Below are positions 26,336 through 34,394 of a DNA stretch of 64,000 nucleotides, piece by piece (within the stretch, counting starts at the first letter, position 1; every line of letters starts with the position of its first letter). This DNA comes from Massilia antarctica (GTDB lineage Bacteria; Pseudomonadota; Gammaproteobacteria; Burkholderiales; Burkholderiaceae_D), in NCBI RefSeq assembly GCF_015689335.1, contig NZ_CP065053.1:4712001-4776000 (forward strand). The letters run 5' to 3'. Both the position numbers and the translations under genes were made by a program. The notes beneath the pieces are model-generated. The model saw nothing but the letters and a program-made list of their open reading frames with translations. It searched no databases and was not told the DNA's origin.

Positions 26336-26668
26336 CTATTTCTCAAGGTTGGTGGTAAGGGACTTCACTGCCTCGGCAATCGCCTCCGGTGTCAGCGCCA
26401 CGGCGAAAGCGGCCGCTTCAAAATAATTGAGCGCTTTGCCGTCGTGCGACAGTTCGAGGCAGCTGGTAACGAGGCCGGCTTGTTCGAGTTTCTGGAGATG
26501 CAGGTGCAGCAAGGGCCGGCTGATGCCAATGTCGCGTGCAAGCTGGCTGACGTAATTGCGCCCGCCCGATGCCAGGGCCGCAATGATGCGCAGCCTGTGC
26601 GGATTGGCCAGCGCGGACAGTATCGCCAGCAACTGGTCTCCATCGATGAGTGGTTTATTTTCTTTCAC
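26336..26668 (-). CDS. ArsR/MarR-like winged-helix transcriptional regulator
   Basis: 110 residues from GTG 26668. The winged helix is clear: LLAILSALANPHRLRIIAAL, then NYVSQLARDIGISRPLLHLH as helix-turn-helix and LELSHDGKALNYFEA as wing. No metal-binding cysteine pair is present. It heads a four-gene minus-strand unit with a coiled-coil membrane protein, DUF4386 protein and small membrane protein, which it may control. The promoter at 26675-26703 would place the transcript start on or next to this GTG, suggesting a leaderless message; a TTG 36 bases in, with GGAG ahead, is the alternative start. Confidence 0.82.
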   Translation of the reverse strand: MKENKPLIDGDQLLAILSALANPHRLRIIAALASGGRNYVSQLARDIGISRPLLHLHLQKLEQAGLVTSCLELSHDGKALNYFEAAAFAVALTPEAIAEAVKSLTTNLEK

Positions 26669-26698
26669 CTGTAAAGAATATCTGACACATGACAGGTG
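26666..26698. promoter_or_regulatory. Inverted repeat over the regulator promoter, possible auto-operator
   Basis: CACCTGT (26666-26672) and ACAGGTG (26692-26698) are perfect 7-base arms 19 bases apart that bracket the -10 and touch the -35. This is a typical place for a dimeric winged-helix repressor. Which protein binds is inferred. Confidence 0.45.
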
Positions 26699-26703
26699 GT
26701 CAA
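26675..26703 (-). promoter_or_regulatory. Sigma-70-type promoter of the winged-helix regulator unit
   Basis: On the minus strand TTGACC (26698-26703), a 17-base spacer (26681-26697) and TATTCT (26675-26680). The expected start point is at about 26668, the first base of the GTG codon. Confidence 0.65.
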
Positions 26704-27046
26704 GGGGTTTTTCGGCGGCTGTGTACTGCGCCGGGACGGCAATGCGCCTGCCGGGGGCGGCGCGACTCTGGTAAACTGCGGCAACCGTTGTGTTTGTCTT
26801 GAACCAGCCCGCCGTAACGCCGATGTCAGCTCCCCTGGAACGCTGAACCGGGTCAGACGGCCCGCGTGCGGCTGGGTCGATGTGCAAACGCGGCAAAAGT
26901 ACCGTTTCCAAGCGCTGCCGCCGGGCAGGTCGAGCAGAACTTGTCGAGGTGCGCGTCACTGCCCGGCTCCCGTCCGGAGCCTTCCTTGTCTTGTCCCTGT
27001 GCGCGCGCATCCGGCGGCATTGATCCGCCATTTTCACAGGGATGCC
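26704..27046 (+). other. Intergenic region and structured leader before the acyl-CoA dehydrogenase-like gene
   Basis: About 340 non-coding bases. A 9-base perfect stem GCCGGGCAG/CTGCCCGGC (26920-26928, 26959-26967) overlaps a second hairpin GGCTCC/GGAGCC (26965-26970, 26976-26981) that is followed by a T/C-rich stretch (to about 26995). The two cannot form together, as in attenuators. No named riboswitch consensus matched by eye. A TAAACT at 26772 could be a -10 but has no good -35. Confidence 0.45.
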
Positions 27047-28165
27047 ATGTCTTACCTTCAAACACTCGACACCATTGTCACCACCATCGTTCTGCCGGCC
27101 GCGCCGGCCACCGACCGCGACGCCCGCTTTCCGCGCGCCGCCATCGATGCGCTGGGCCAGGCCGGCCTGCTCGGCCTTGTCAGCAGCAAGGACGTGGGCG
27201 GCATGGGCCTTGGCCTGCCCGAGGCCGCGCAGCTCATCGAGCGCCTGGCCAAGGCTTGCCCGTCGACGGCGATGGTGGTCTGCATGCACCTGTGCGCGGC
27301 CACCGTGCTGGAAAAATTCGCCAGCGAGAGCGTGCGCCGCGACGTCGCCGGCGGGCGTCACCTGAGCACCCTGGCCTGGTCCGACAACGGTTCGCGCAGC
27401 CACTTCTGGGCGCCGGTCGGCACGGCGCGCCAGGACGGCGACGGCATCGTCATCGATGGCAGCAAATCGATGGTCACCGCCGCCGGCGAAGCCGATTCGT
27501 ACGTCTGGTCGACCGCGCCGGTCGCCCTCGAAGGCGCCAGCACCCTGTGGCTGGTCGACAGCAAGAGCGCCGGCCTGAGCGAACCGAAAGCGTTCGACGG
27601 CATGGGCTTGCGCGGTAATCGATCCTCACCCATCAGCGCGACCGGTGTGCGGGTCGCGCCGGGGGCCATGCTGGGCGTCGACGGCGGCGGCTTCGACATC
27701 ATGATCGGCGCCGTGCTGCCGGTGTTCTCGACCCTGATCGCCTCGTCCTCGCTGGGCCAGATGGAAGCCGTGCTGGAAGCGGCATGCGCGCACGCCGCCG
27801 GCAGCAAGCTCGAACACCTGGGCAGCTCGCTGGCCGACCTGCCGACCATCCGCGCCTACCTGGCGCGCGCCCGCATCGCCGCCGACATGGTGCGCACCCT
27901 GCGCGACGACACCATCGCCGCGCTGGCCGCCAACCGTCCGGACGCCATGCTGCGCGTGATGCAGGTCAAGGCGGCGGCGGCCGAAGCGGCGCTGGAAGTG
28001 ACCGACAGCGCCATGCGCGTGTGCGGCGGCGCGGCCTTCCGCAAGGATGTCGGCATCGAACGCTTCTTCCGCGACGCGCGTGCCGCCTCGGTCATGGCGC
28101 CGACATCCGACGTGCTGTTCGACTTCATTGGCAAGGCCGTCTGCGGCATGCCGGTATTCGGTTAA
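27047..28165 (+). CDS. Acyl-CoA dehydrogenase-like flavoprotein
   Basis: 372 residues from ATG 27047 (AGGGA just upstream); the open frame to 26696 adds non-protein-like sequence. It has the three-part acyl-CoA dehydrogenase fold: an N-terminal helical part (ALGQAGLLGLVSSKDVGGMG), a beta-barrel with GSKSMVTAAGEADSYV, and a C-terminal helical part with AMRVCGGAAFRKDVGIERFF, then RDARAASVMAPTSD. The last motif and overall length are nearer to SfnB/DszC-like flavin monooxygenase relatives than to fatty-acid enzymes. First gene of a unit with a PhnD-like binding protein and a TusA/diiron fusion. Substrate unknown. Confidence 0.85.
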   Translation: MSYLQTLDTIVTTIVLPAAPATDRDARFPRAAIDALGQAGLLGLVSSKDVGGMGLGLPEAAQLIERLAKACPSTAMVVCMHLCAATVLEKFASESVRRDVAGGRHLSTLAWSDNGSRSHFWAPVGTARQDGDGIVIDGSKSMVTAAGEADSYVWSTAPVALEGASTLWLVDSKSAGLSEPKAFDGMGLRGNRSSPISATGVRVAPGAMLGVDGGGFDIMIGAVLPVFSTLIASSSLGQMEAVLEAACAHAAGSKLEHLGSSLADLPTIRAYLARARIAADMVRTLRDDTIAALAANRPDAMLRVMQVKAAAAEAALEVTDSAMRVCGGAAFRKDVGIERFFRDARAASVMAPTSDVLFDFIGKAVCGMPVFG

Positions 28166-28175
28166 GGGGCGCGCG

Positions 28176-29030
28176 ATGAACACACCATTGATGATGGGCG
28201 CGGTGGCCTACGCACCGAAAGTCGTGACGATCTGGGAAGGCTTCAAGGAATACTTCCGGCGCCACGATGTTGAATTCGATTACATTTTGTACTCCAACTA
28301 CGAGCGCCAGGTCGAAGCGCAGTTTGACGGCAGCATTGCGCTGGCGTGGAATTCGCCGCTGGCCTGGGTGCGGGGCGAGCGCATGGCGCGTGCGCGCGGC
28401 CAGCAAGTGACGGCTTTGGCCATGCGCGACAGCGACTGCGACCTGACCTCGGTGCTGGTCACGCGTACCGGCCCCTTGGTCACCCTGGAACAGTTAAAAG
28501 GCAAGACGATCGGCTTTGGCGCCATCGACTCGCCGCAGGCGCACCTGATTCCGCTCGACCTGCTGCGCCAGCACGGCATGCTGGCCGGGCGCGATTACAC
28601 GGCGCGCCGCTTCGACGTCTTGGGCGGCAAGCACGGCGACCATATCGGCGGCGAACGCGATGCCGCGCTGGCGCTGATGGCCGGCGAGATCGACGCCGCC
28701 TGGATGATCGACAGTAACCACATGGCTTTCTCGCGCGAAGGCGTGCTGCCGGCCGGCGCCACGGCCATCCTGGCGCGCACCGAGCCGTTCGACCATTGCA
28801 ATTTCACGGTCAGCCCGGGTGCGCCGGCGGCGCCGATCGCGCGCTTCGGCGAACTGCTGCTGGCCATGAGCTGGGACGACCCGGACGTGCGTCCGCTGCT
28901 CGAACTGGAAGGCTTGAAAACCTGGCTGCCGGGGCGGGTGAGCGGCTACAGCGCGCTGGTGCGCGCGGTCGACGACGAACGCTTCTACGATGCCGAAGGG
29001 AAGATCCTTGCCGCCGACTATCGATATTGA
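28176..29030 (+). CDS. PhnD/SsuA-like substrate-binding protein lacking a signal peptide
   Basis: 284 residues; AAGGGG is 7 bases before ATG 28176. The fold is that of phosphonate/sulfonate ABC binding proteins: MMGAVAYAPKVVTIWEGFK, DYILYSNYERQVEAQFDGSI, LKGKTIGFGAIDSPQAHLIP and GEIDAAWMIDSN. The start has no hydrophobic leader, so the protein should be cytoplasmic, and no permease or ATPase is adjacent. It may act as an enzyme or ligand carrier rather than a transport component. Its 3' end overlaps the next gene by up to 41 bases. Confidence 0.82.
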   Translation: MNTPLMMGAVAYAPKVVTIWEGFKEYFRRHDVEFDYILYSNYERQVEAQFDGSIALAWNSPLAWVRGERMARARGQQVTALAMRDSDCDLTSVLVTRTGPLVTLEQLKGKTIGFGAIDSPQAHLIPLDLLRQHGMLAGRDYTARRFDVLGGKHGDHIGGERDAALALMAGEIDAAWMIDSNHMAFSREGVLPAGATAILARTEPFDHCNFTVSPGAPAAPIARFGELLLAMSWDDPDVRPLLELEGLKTWLPGRVSGYSALVRAVDDERFYDAEGKILAADYRY

Positions 29031-30210
29031 GCAGTTGGGCTTCGACGCCGGCGCCCATCTGCTGGTCAAGCATGGCTTGCAGCAGCTGGCGCCGGGCGAG
29101 GCGCTGGACGTCATCGGCAGCGGCGCGGGCTGGGACGGCCAGCTGAGCGCGTGGTGCCGCAGCCAGGGCCACCCGTGCAGCGCGCTGGAGGTGGACGGGC
29201 GCAAACTGGTGCGCGTGACGCGCGGCGGCGCCTCGGCGGGCCGCTGGCGCGCCGCGCTGCACAGCGGTCACGCCGACCCGCGCGTGGCCGGCGCCATCGC
29301 CGACCAGGCCAAGGCCCAGTGGGGCCTGGCGGCGCGCGGCGCGACGGTGGAGGCAGGCTCGCCGTCCATGCAGTTCCGCCTCGACCAAAAGGAAGAAGTG
29401 TGGGCCGAACGCGCCGCCGACCTGTACGCGCAGGCTGCGGCGGCGCAGTGGGACCCGGAGACGGCGATCGACTGGAAGGCCGAATTCACTTTGCCCGACA
29501 TGGTCGAAGACGCGGTGGTGCAGGTGCTGACCTACATGATCGAAAACGAAGTGGCGGCGCTGGTGGTGCCGGCGCGCTTTCTGGGACAGGTGCACCCGCA
29601 TTACCGCGAAGTGCAGGCGGTGCTGGCGATCCAGGTGGCCGACGAGGCACGCCACATCGAGGTGTTCACGCGCAGGGTGCGTCTCAAGGGCCGCGAGCCG
29701 GGCTTGTCGACGGCGGGCGGACAAAGTTCGCTCAAGACGCTGTTGGATGAGCAGGATTTTTCGGTGGCCGAGTTCTTGCTGTCGGTGCTGGGGGAGGGGA
29801 CGTTTGTGAGCCTGCTGCATTTTCTGCACGCGTACGCGCCCGACCCGGTCACGCGCCAGATCGCGCGCCTGGCCGCGCGCGACGAAGCGCGTCACGTCGC
29901 CTTTGGCATGACGCACCTGGCGGCGCGGCTCGAACGCGAGCCGGCCTTTCGCACGCGCCTGGCCCACGCGGTCCAGTCGCGCAACGACGCGCTGGCGGCC
30001 AGTTCGGGGCTGAACGAGGAAGTGTTCGATGCGCTGATCCTGCTGGCGGCCGGCGAACTGACCCCGGCGGCGATCGCGGCCGGCTACCTGCGCGTGCAGC
30101 AGCTGATGGTGGACATGGCCGAAGGGCGCCAGTCGCGCCTGGAGCGGCTGGGGTTTTCAAAAGCCGAGGCGCAGCAATTGTCGGCCCTGCATACGCGCAA
30201 TTTCATGTAG
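28990..30210 (+). CDS. TusA-like domain fused to a ferritin-like diiron domain
   Basis: Up to 406 residues from ATG 28990; a TTG at 29008 has the better ribosome site (AAGGGAAG). Residues ~10-80 align with TusA (LGFDAGAHLLVKHGLQQLAP, then GEALDVIGS), but the usual CPxP is replaced by DAGA, so the sulfur-carrying Cys is absent. Residues ~150-330 form a ferritin-like four-helix domain with two metal motifs: ENEVAALVV...ADEARH (about 217-221) and GEGTFVSLLH...RDEARH (about 297-301). Such diiron domains do oxidations or N-oxygenations. Together with the flavoprotein and binding protein upstream, an uncharacterised oxidative pathway is likely. Confidence 0.8.
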   Translation: MPKGRSLPPTIDIEQLGFDAGAHLLVKHGLQQLAPGEALDVIGSGAGWDGQLSAWCRSQGHPCSALEVDGRKLVRVTRGGASAGRWRAALHSGHADPRVAGAIADQAKAQWGLAARGATVEAGSPSMQFRLDQKEEVWAERAADLYAQAAAAQWDPETAIDWKAEFTLPDMVEDAVVQVLTYMIENEVAALVVPARFLGQVHPHYREVQAVLAIQVADEARHIEVFTRRVRLKGREPGLSTAGGQSSLKTLLDEQDFSVAEFLLSVLGEGTFVSLLHFLHAYAPDPVTRQIARLAARDEARHVAFGMTHLAARLEREPAFRTRLAHAVQSRNDALAASSGLNEEVFDALILLAAGELTPAAIAAGYLRVQQLMVDMAEGRQSRLERLGFSKAEAQQLSALHTRNFM

Positions 30211-30288
30211 GGTCAGCGGAAATAGGATGATCATGCCGACGAAAATCGAGGTGCCTTTGCCTGCGGCCGGCTTGTCCTGGATGACAGC

Positions 30289-30612
30289 ATGAACGTTGAT
30301 CTTCTTGTACAGATCGACCGCTTTGTCGATGACTATTTTCCCGGCTGGGTCGAGTGCAGTTTGCTTGATGCGGACGGAAACCGCCATGTCTTCGTCGAAA
30401 AGGCGCCTGTCGTGAGCGCCGACCATCTTCGGCCGGACAGCGCTTACCCGCAGCCATGCACCATCCGGTGCATGCTGGAAGAGGAGTGGACGGACCCCCG
30501 CGGCCGCAGGGCGGCACGTATCGATACGGGGCTGCCATGGTCGATTGAATCGATAGCGGGGCAATCGCGGTTTGTCGTGCTGGCGGAACAGATCGTGCCA
30601 TGGTCTGGATAG
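30289..30612 (+). CDS. Small conserved-looking cytoplasmic protein, unknown
   Basis: 107 residues, acidic and globular (MNVDLLVQIDRFVDDYFPGW, VECSLLDADGNRHVFVEKAP). No leader, helix or named motif. Composition and codon use look real. The stop overlaps an ATG (30600) of the next reading, so translation may be coupled. Confidence 0.6.
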   Translation: MNVDLLVQIDRFVDDYFPGWVECSLLDADGNRHVFVEKAPVVSADHLRPDSAYPQPCTIRCMLEEEWTDPRGRRAARIDTGLPWSIESIAGQSRFVVLAEQIVPWSG

Positions 30613-31096
30613 ATCTGTTGACGGTTTTCGTCGTTGCCTGGGCGGAGACCTGGCGTCGTGCCTCGCGTCGATCGGGCGCGACGTCTTATTGGCGAGCGAA
30701 TCCGGCAAGTGGCCGAAAGCGGTCGGGCATCGTGTTTCGTTCGATTTGAGGAACTGCAAGCTACAGGATCAAGCCAGCCTGAGCTTGCTTTATGAGTTTG
30801 AAGCTGGCGGCGTGATCATGACGGGTTCCCGCTACTCTTTCTCGGGCAGCAGCTGCATGCAGACCTCCATCGCCAGAGCGATCGGCAACGGGCTGGGCAA
30901 GCCGGGGCAGCTGATGGTCGCGTATTACCCGGACAATCCAGCCCAATCGACCATTCTCACGGGATCGGATGACGCGCACTGGTTAGGTGGCGTCATCTTT
31001 TTTCTGGTGGCGATACTGATCGGCATGATGACCTTGTTCTTCACGGCGGACAGCAAGGGCCGTATTCACTGGCGCCGTTTCTCGCGCGACGCGTAG
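30600..31096 (+). CDS. DUF3592-like membrane protein, apparent frameshift near its start
   Basis: The main frame (open from 30572) carries a DUF3592-type body: GKWPKAVGHRVSFD, ASLSLLYEFEAGGVIMTGSR, GQLMVAYYPDNPAQS and a C-terminal helix GVIFFLVAILIGMMTLFF. Its N-terminus is poor. ATG 30600, overlapping the preceding stop, opens another frame with a good membrane start (MVWIDLLTVFVVAWAETW) that stops downstream of about 30740. A one-base loss between about 30640 and 30690 would join them. It could be a broken gene or a sequencing error. Confidence 0.5.
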
Positions 31097-31197
31097 GCGC
31101 TGGTCCACTACGGACCCGCCACGCCGATCCAAGTCGGTGTTGTTGACCTGTTTGGCACGCAGGGTTATGCTGCCTTTCTTTCATCCCGGATACTTCC

Positions 31198-31698
31198 TTG
31201 ACCTCGCCTTACAGCGCTCCAGCTTCCACGTTCGTCAATGAAGCGATAACTGCGGGCAGCCTGCGTTGGCACGGCGCGTTCTATTTTGCCTTCCTCCCGA
31301 CCGTGTTCACGATTGTTGCGCAATGCAGTGAGATCTATAGCGCGAGCCGGTACGGCCTGATCCTGTGGCACCTGAAAATGCTTGAGCCTTTGCTGTATTG
31401 CGCGCCGTTTTGCCTGCTGATGGGCGCGACCGGGTATACCGTCGCGATCAGGTGTTTAAGCGGAACGATCAGTAGAACCTTGTTGGCCGGATGCGTTACG
31501 GGCGCGGGCTGGGTGCTTGTTACGATCGTAGTCGGAAATACTATCGCACAGTTGACTGGCGCTACGCCAATCACGGTTGACCGGGTCATCAGGATGCTGG
31601 TCGTGATTTCCGTCATCTTCGTGCCGCTGGCAGTGGTACTGTGTATTTTCACCCGCCGGCGGGGAGTGCGGCTCGGTTTCGTCATATCGCAAGCCTGA
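31198..31698 (+). CDS. Four-helix membrane protein, unknown
   Basis: 166 residues from TTG 31198 (weak ribosome site). Four hydrophobic segments: FYFAFLPTVFTIVAQ, LLYCAPFCLLMGATGYTVAI, TLLAGCVTGAGWVLVTIVVG and MLVVISVIFVPLAVVLCIF, with a basic tail. Not recognised. GC is below that of the neighbours, as for most genes between 30 and 36 kb. Confidence 0.6.
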   Translation: MTSPYSAPASTFVNEAITAGSLRWHGAFYFAFLPTVFTIVAQCSEIYSASRYGLILWHLKMLEPLLYCAPFCLLMGATGYTVAIRCLSGTISRTLLAGCVTGAGWVLVTIVVGNTIAQLTGATPITVDRVIRMLVVISVIFVPLAVVLCIFTRRRGVRLGFVISQA

Positions 31699-31820
31699 TC
31701 CAAAGCACACTCACCTTCGTCCGGCGTTTTGTGATTGACGATATAAATGGTTTGCCTCGTTAATTGATCAGGTGTTTTTTCTCGTCAACTGGAACTGTTG
31801 ATTCGGTTCCGCTACACCAT

Positions 31821-32294
31821 TCATTGCGATCCTTTTGTCAGATCAGCCACGTAACCTTCAAACTCAGGCCGGTCGGCCGAAACGTAGAGCGATCCATAAC
31901 GCGGCAATGCGTAGGTAAAGCCGCTGCCGTTTAGCATCAACAGATAAGTCTTTCCCTCATCCAATGAAATTGGGCAGCGCGCATGTGCTTCTTCGCCCGA
32001 GCCAGTTGCCCCGCGAATGACTTCACCAGCCAGCCTGGGCCCTTTGATCGTACGTATAACCGTTCCTTCAAAGCTGAAAGGGGCGGAATACTCGCCTTGT
32101 CCGAACGTCACTGCATAGGTCAGTCGACTCACTCGAACAACATAGGCGTGCGCATAGCCGTGCAGCTCTGCGACGGGGAACGTCGCCGGATACATTCGAT
32201 CTTTGCATGCTCGTGCAGTTGAAGGACATAGTAATGCCGCCACCACCAACGACAGTGAAATGAGCGAGGGGAATGGACGTGGTCCAGAAGGCAT
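31821..32294 (-). CDS. Exported protein of unknown function
   Basis: 157 residues from ATG 32294, preceded by GGAGAG; the longer frame upstream is discarded. The signal peptide MPSGPRPFPSLISLSLVVAA ends near ARA-CKDR. A beta-rich body follows (YVVRVSRLTYAV, FSFEGTVIRTIKG, KTYLLMLNGSGF) with two Cys. Similar small secreted proteins occur in proteobacteria, but I cannot name a family. About 230 bases upstream, to 32526, hold no gene I can support. Confidence 0.65.
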   Translation of the reverse strand: MPSGPRPFPSLISLSLVVAALLCPSTARACKDRMYPATFPVAELHGYAHAYVVRVSRLTYAVTFGQGEYSAPFSFEGTVIRTIKGPRLAGEVIRGATGSGEEAHARCPISLDEGKTYLLMLNGSGFTYALPRYGSLYVSADRPEFEGYVADLTKGSQ

Positions 32295-32526
32295 GTTCTC
32301 TCCGAAAGTCCAGCGAACTTTAAGGGGGCTTTTCCCGCCCCACAAGGGCTTGCTTAGACAATACTGTTCACATCTTTCGCGGATGCGACAGTCTGCTCCT
32401 GGCCGATCCCGGTCGCCCGCCGGAACGGGCCGCACTCGATTTGAATTGCCATCGCCTGCCAGGTCAGGTTCTACCGATGCCTCATGCCGCCCATCGGGCA
32501 CATGACGCGTCCTGTTTAATCGCCGC

Positions 32527-33789
32527 TCAGGCAAGCTTGGCCGGCTTTTTGAACGGACTGCGTTCGGGCGCGTCATCGTGCTCGATGCCCAGCAGCAGGT
32601 GCTTGATCATCTTGTTGAGCACCGGCTGGCGGTGGCGCACCAGGATGCCGAAGGTCTGCGGCTTGGCGCCCAGCGCCGCTTTCGGTTCGAGCGCGGTGCG
32701 GCCGAACGAGACCTGTTTGCAGCCCATCGACAAAGCGTCGGCAATGCCGGCGTGCAGCAGGCGCAGGTAAATCGGCAGGTCGGCCGCCGCCGCGCGCTTG
32801 AAACCGATGTGGTACGCGATCGATGTCTCGCCATCGGCCACCGAGATCAGGAAACCGAGCATCTCGCCATCGCGCTTGAGCACGCTGCAGCGGAAGCGCT
32901 CGCCCGCCGCCTTTTGCAAGGCCGGGAAATACTCCGGGCGCAGCTCGAACGGGCGGAAGCCGGCGTTGACCTGCACTTCCTTGTACAGGCCGTGGATCTG
33001 CTCTTGCACGGCATCCAGGTCGCTCAACTGTTCGATGGTGCAGGCCGCCTCATCGAGCGCCTTGAAGACCGCGTTGCGCACGCTGCTGCGGTATTTGGAG
33101 GCCAGGCTGGCCAGATAGTCGTCGTAATGTTTCCAGTCGTCCTGCAGGGCCAGGACCATATTCGGTTCCGTTTCCACGTAACGGTAGCTCAGGTGCTCCA
33201 GGTGCGCCGCGTGATCGGTATGGGGCGCGTGCAAGTCCTTGATCATGATGAAGTGGGTCTTGCCGACCAGCTTGTCGGCCTGGCGTACGCGGTACAGCAC
33301 TTCGGCCACGCCGTGCCAGGCCAGCTTGGGATCGGCGCCGGGCGCGAGGGCGATGCCGTGCTGGCCGAAAGTCAGGAGGTTCCCGCAGCTGAGGATGCGC
33401 TGGGTGGTCTTTTTGGCCAGCTCGTCGAGGGGGCCGGCGCGGACCGAGGCGGCCTGGCCCTTGTCCGGCCGCGCCTGGGCCAGGTTGAGCTCGGCAATCT
33501 GCATGTATACGGCCGCGACCGGCATGCGTTCGGCACCGGCGCCGCTGTAGATCAGGGCGTAGCGCGGCGACAGGTTGTGCGGCAGTACCTGTTCCAAGGA
33601 CTTGAGGTAGGCGAAGGACATGAAGAAGCCGGAGTGATCCGCCAGAGCTTGCCAGGCGGTGGGATCGAGCATCTCGATGGAATCGGCGATTGCGTAGTTC
33701 AGGTCGGCGGGGCCGCGCAGGCGCTTGCGCTCGCGGCTGCGTTCGGACAGCGAGGCTTTGATGGAGCGCAGTTTGTCAGGGATGTTCAT
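32527..33789 (-). CDS. FemAB-like / GNAT-fold acyltransferase (PF04339 type)
   Basis: 420 residues. It matches the peptidogalycan-biosynthesis family of FemAB-like proteins: WQALADHSGFFMSFAYLKSL near the start, HNLSPRYALIYSGAG, GKTHFIMIKDL, SKYRSSVRNAVFKALDE in the middle and GFKRAAAADLPIYLRLLHAG, VSFGRTALEPKAALGAKP near the end. The members are predicted to transfer an acyl or aminoacyl group; the acceptor is unknown. It stands alone on the minus strand with low-GC DNA on its 3' side. Confidence 0.85.
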   Translation of the reverse strand: MNIPDKLRSIKASLSERSRERKRLRGPADLNYAIADSIEMLDPTAWQALADHSGFFMSFAYLKSLEQVLPHNLSPRYALIYSGAGAERMPVAAVYMQIAELNLAQARPDKGQAASVRAGPLDELAKKTTQRILSCGNLLTFGQHGIALAPGADPKLAWHGVAEVLYRVRQADKLVGKTHFIMIKDLHAPHTDHAAHLEHLSYRYVETEPNMVLALQDDWKHYDDYLASLASKYRSSVRNAVFKALDEAACTIEQLSDLDAVQEQIHGLYKEVQVNAGFRPFELRPEYFPALQKAAGERFRCSVLKRDGEMLGFLISVADGETSIAYHIGFKRAAAADLPIYLRLLHAGIADALSMGCKQVSFGRTALEPKAALGAKPQTFGILVRHRQPVLNKMIKHLLLGIEHDDAPERSPFKKPAKLA

Positions 33790-33903
33790 GGAGGTGTTGT
33801 AGTCGTTATTGAAATGCCGTTGTGCGCGATTCTACCCTGCTGGCGGAGGCAGCGGTAAGTACGGCGCGGCATCGATCGCGGGAAGCGGCGGGCGCGGCGT
33901 TGG

Positions 33904-34098
33904 CTATCGGGAGCGGCCGCAGGCGTTTAACCGGCCGCTAGGCCCGCTCGGGGGCGGGCGTGAGGGCGTTGGCCGGGTGCTGTGCATCGGCCGTTGGCGC
34001 GACGACAGGATCGCCAGCCCAGGCGGCAAGAGCGGTTTGATCGACGATTTCCGTGGATTGGACACGAGCAGCTTATACACGGTTTCGCGGGAGGCCAT
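33904..34098 (-). CDS. Possible small basic protein
   Basis: 64 residues from ATG 34098, two bases beyond the stop of the next gene upstream (34101). The first ~35 residues (MASRETVYKLLVSNPRKSSI) look protein-like; the Pro/Arg-rich tail does not. No ribosome site of note. Weak candidate. Confidence 0.25.
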   Translation of the reverse strand: MASRETVYKLLVSNPRKSSIKPLLPPGLAILSSRQRPMHSTRPTPSRPPPSGPSGRLNACGRSR

Positions 34099-34100
34099 GG

Positions 34101-34394
34101 TTAGTCGTCCTTCTCGTCCGGCATCGGAGGAAATTTCAACATCTTCATTGATTCTTCGCTGTTGAGCCTTTGGTTCGCAATCCTGAACGCTTCCCGTATT
34201 TCTTCCAGGCTGAACTGTGTTGTCGCGGACGGCCACAGATCGGCGTCTATCGGCACGAGACCGGAACAAGATAGCGGCGACGGCGGTGTCGGGCGGGATG
34301 CGACTGGGGCGCCGCGCCCGTCCATTTCGCGCAGCATTTCGGACGCACGGCGGTTGATCGCCAGCAGGGTTTTTCTGTCCATAACGAATGCCAT
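34101..34394 (-). CDS. Small cytoplasmic protein, unknown
   Basis: 97 residues. ATG 34394 has an excellent AAGGAGG ribosome site ending about 6 bases upstream. Start MAFVMDRKTLLAINRRASEM; a Pro-rich middle; C-terminal helix SLEEIREAFRIANQRLNSEE. No named motif. Confidence 0.55.
   Translation of the reverse strand: MAFVMDRKTLLAINRRASEMLREMDGRGAPVASRPTPPSPLSCSGLVPIDADLWPSATTQFSLEEIREAFRIANQRLNSEESMKMLKFPPMPDEKDD

Noticed and set aside
26805..27046. Known riboswitch (TPP, cobalamin, ZTP, glycine, Moco) in the leader before the dehydrogenase-like gene
   Set aside because: Short partial resemblances only (e.g. CCGCCGGGCAGG); none of the required core motifs is complete. Kept only as an unclassified structured leader.
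26336..27403. Long form (355 residues) of the winged-helix regulator
   Set aside because: The N-terminal 245 residues are non-conserved-looking and antisense to the dehydrogenase gene; the promoter at 26675-26703 lies inside.
30157..30759. 200-residue minus-strand frame ending in a hydrophobic stretch (TSIFVGMIILFPLT)
   Set aside because: Looked like a membrane-gene remnant, but most of it is antisense to two better plus-strand readings and it has no start signals.
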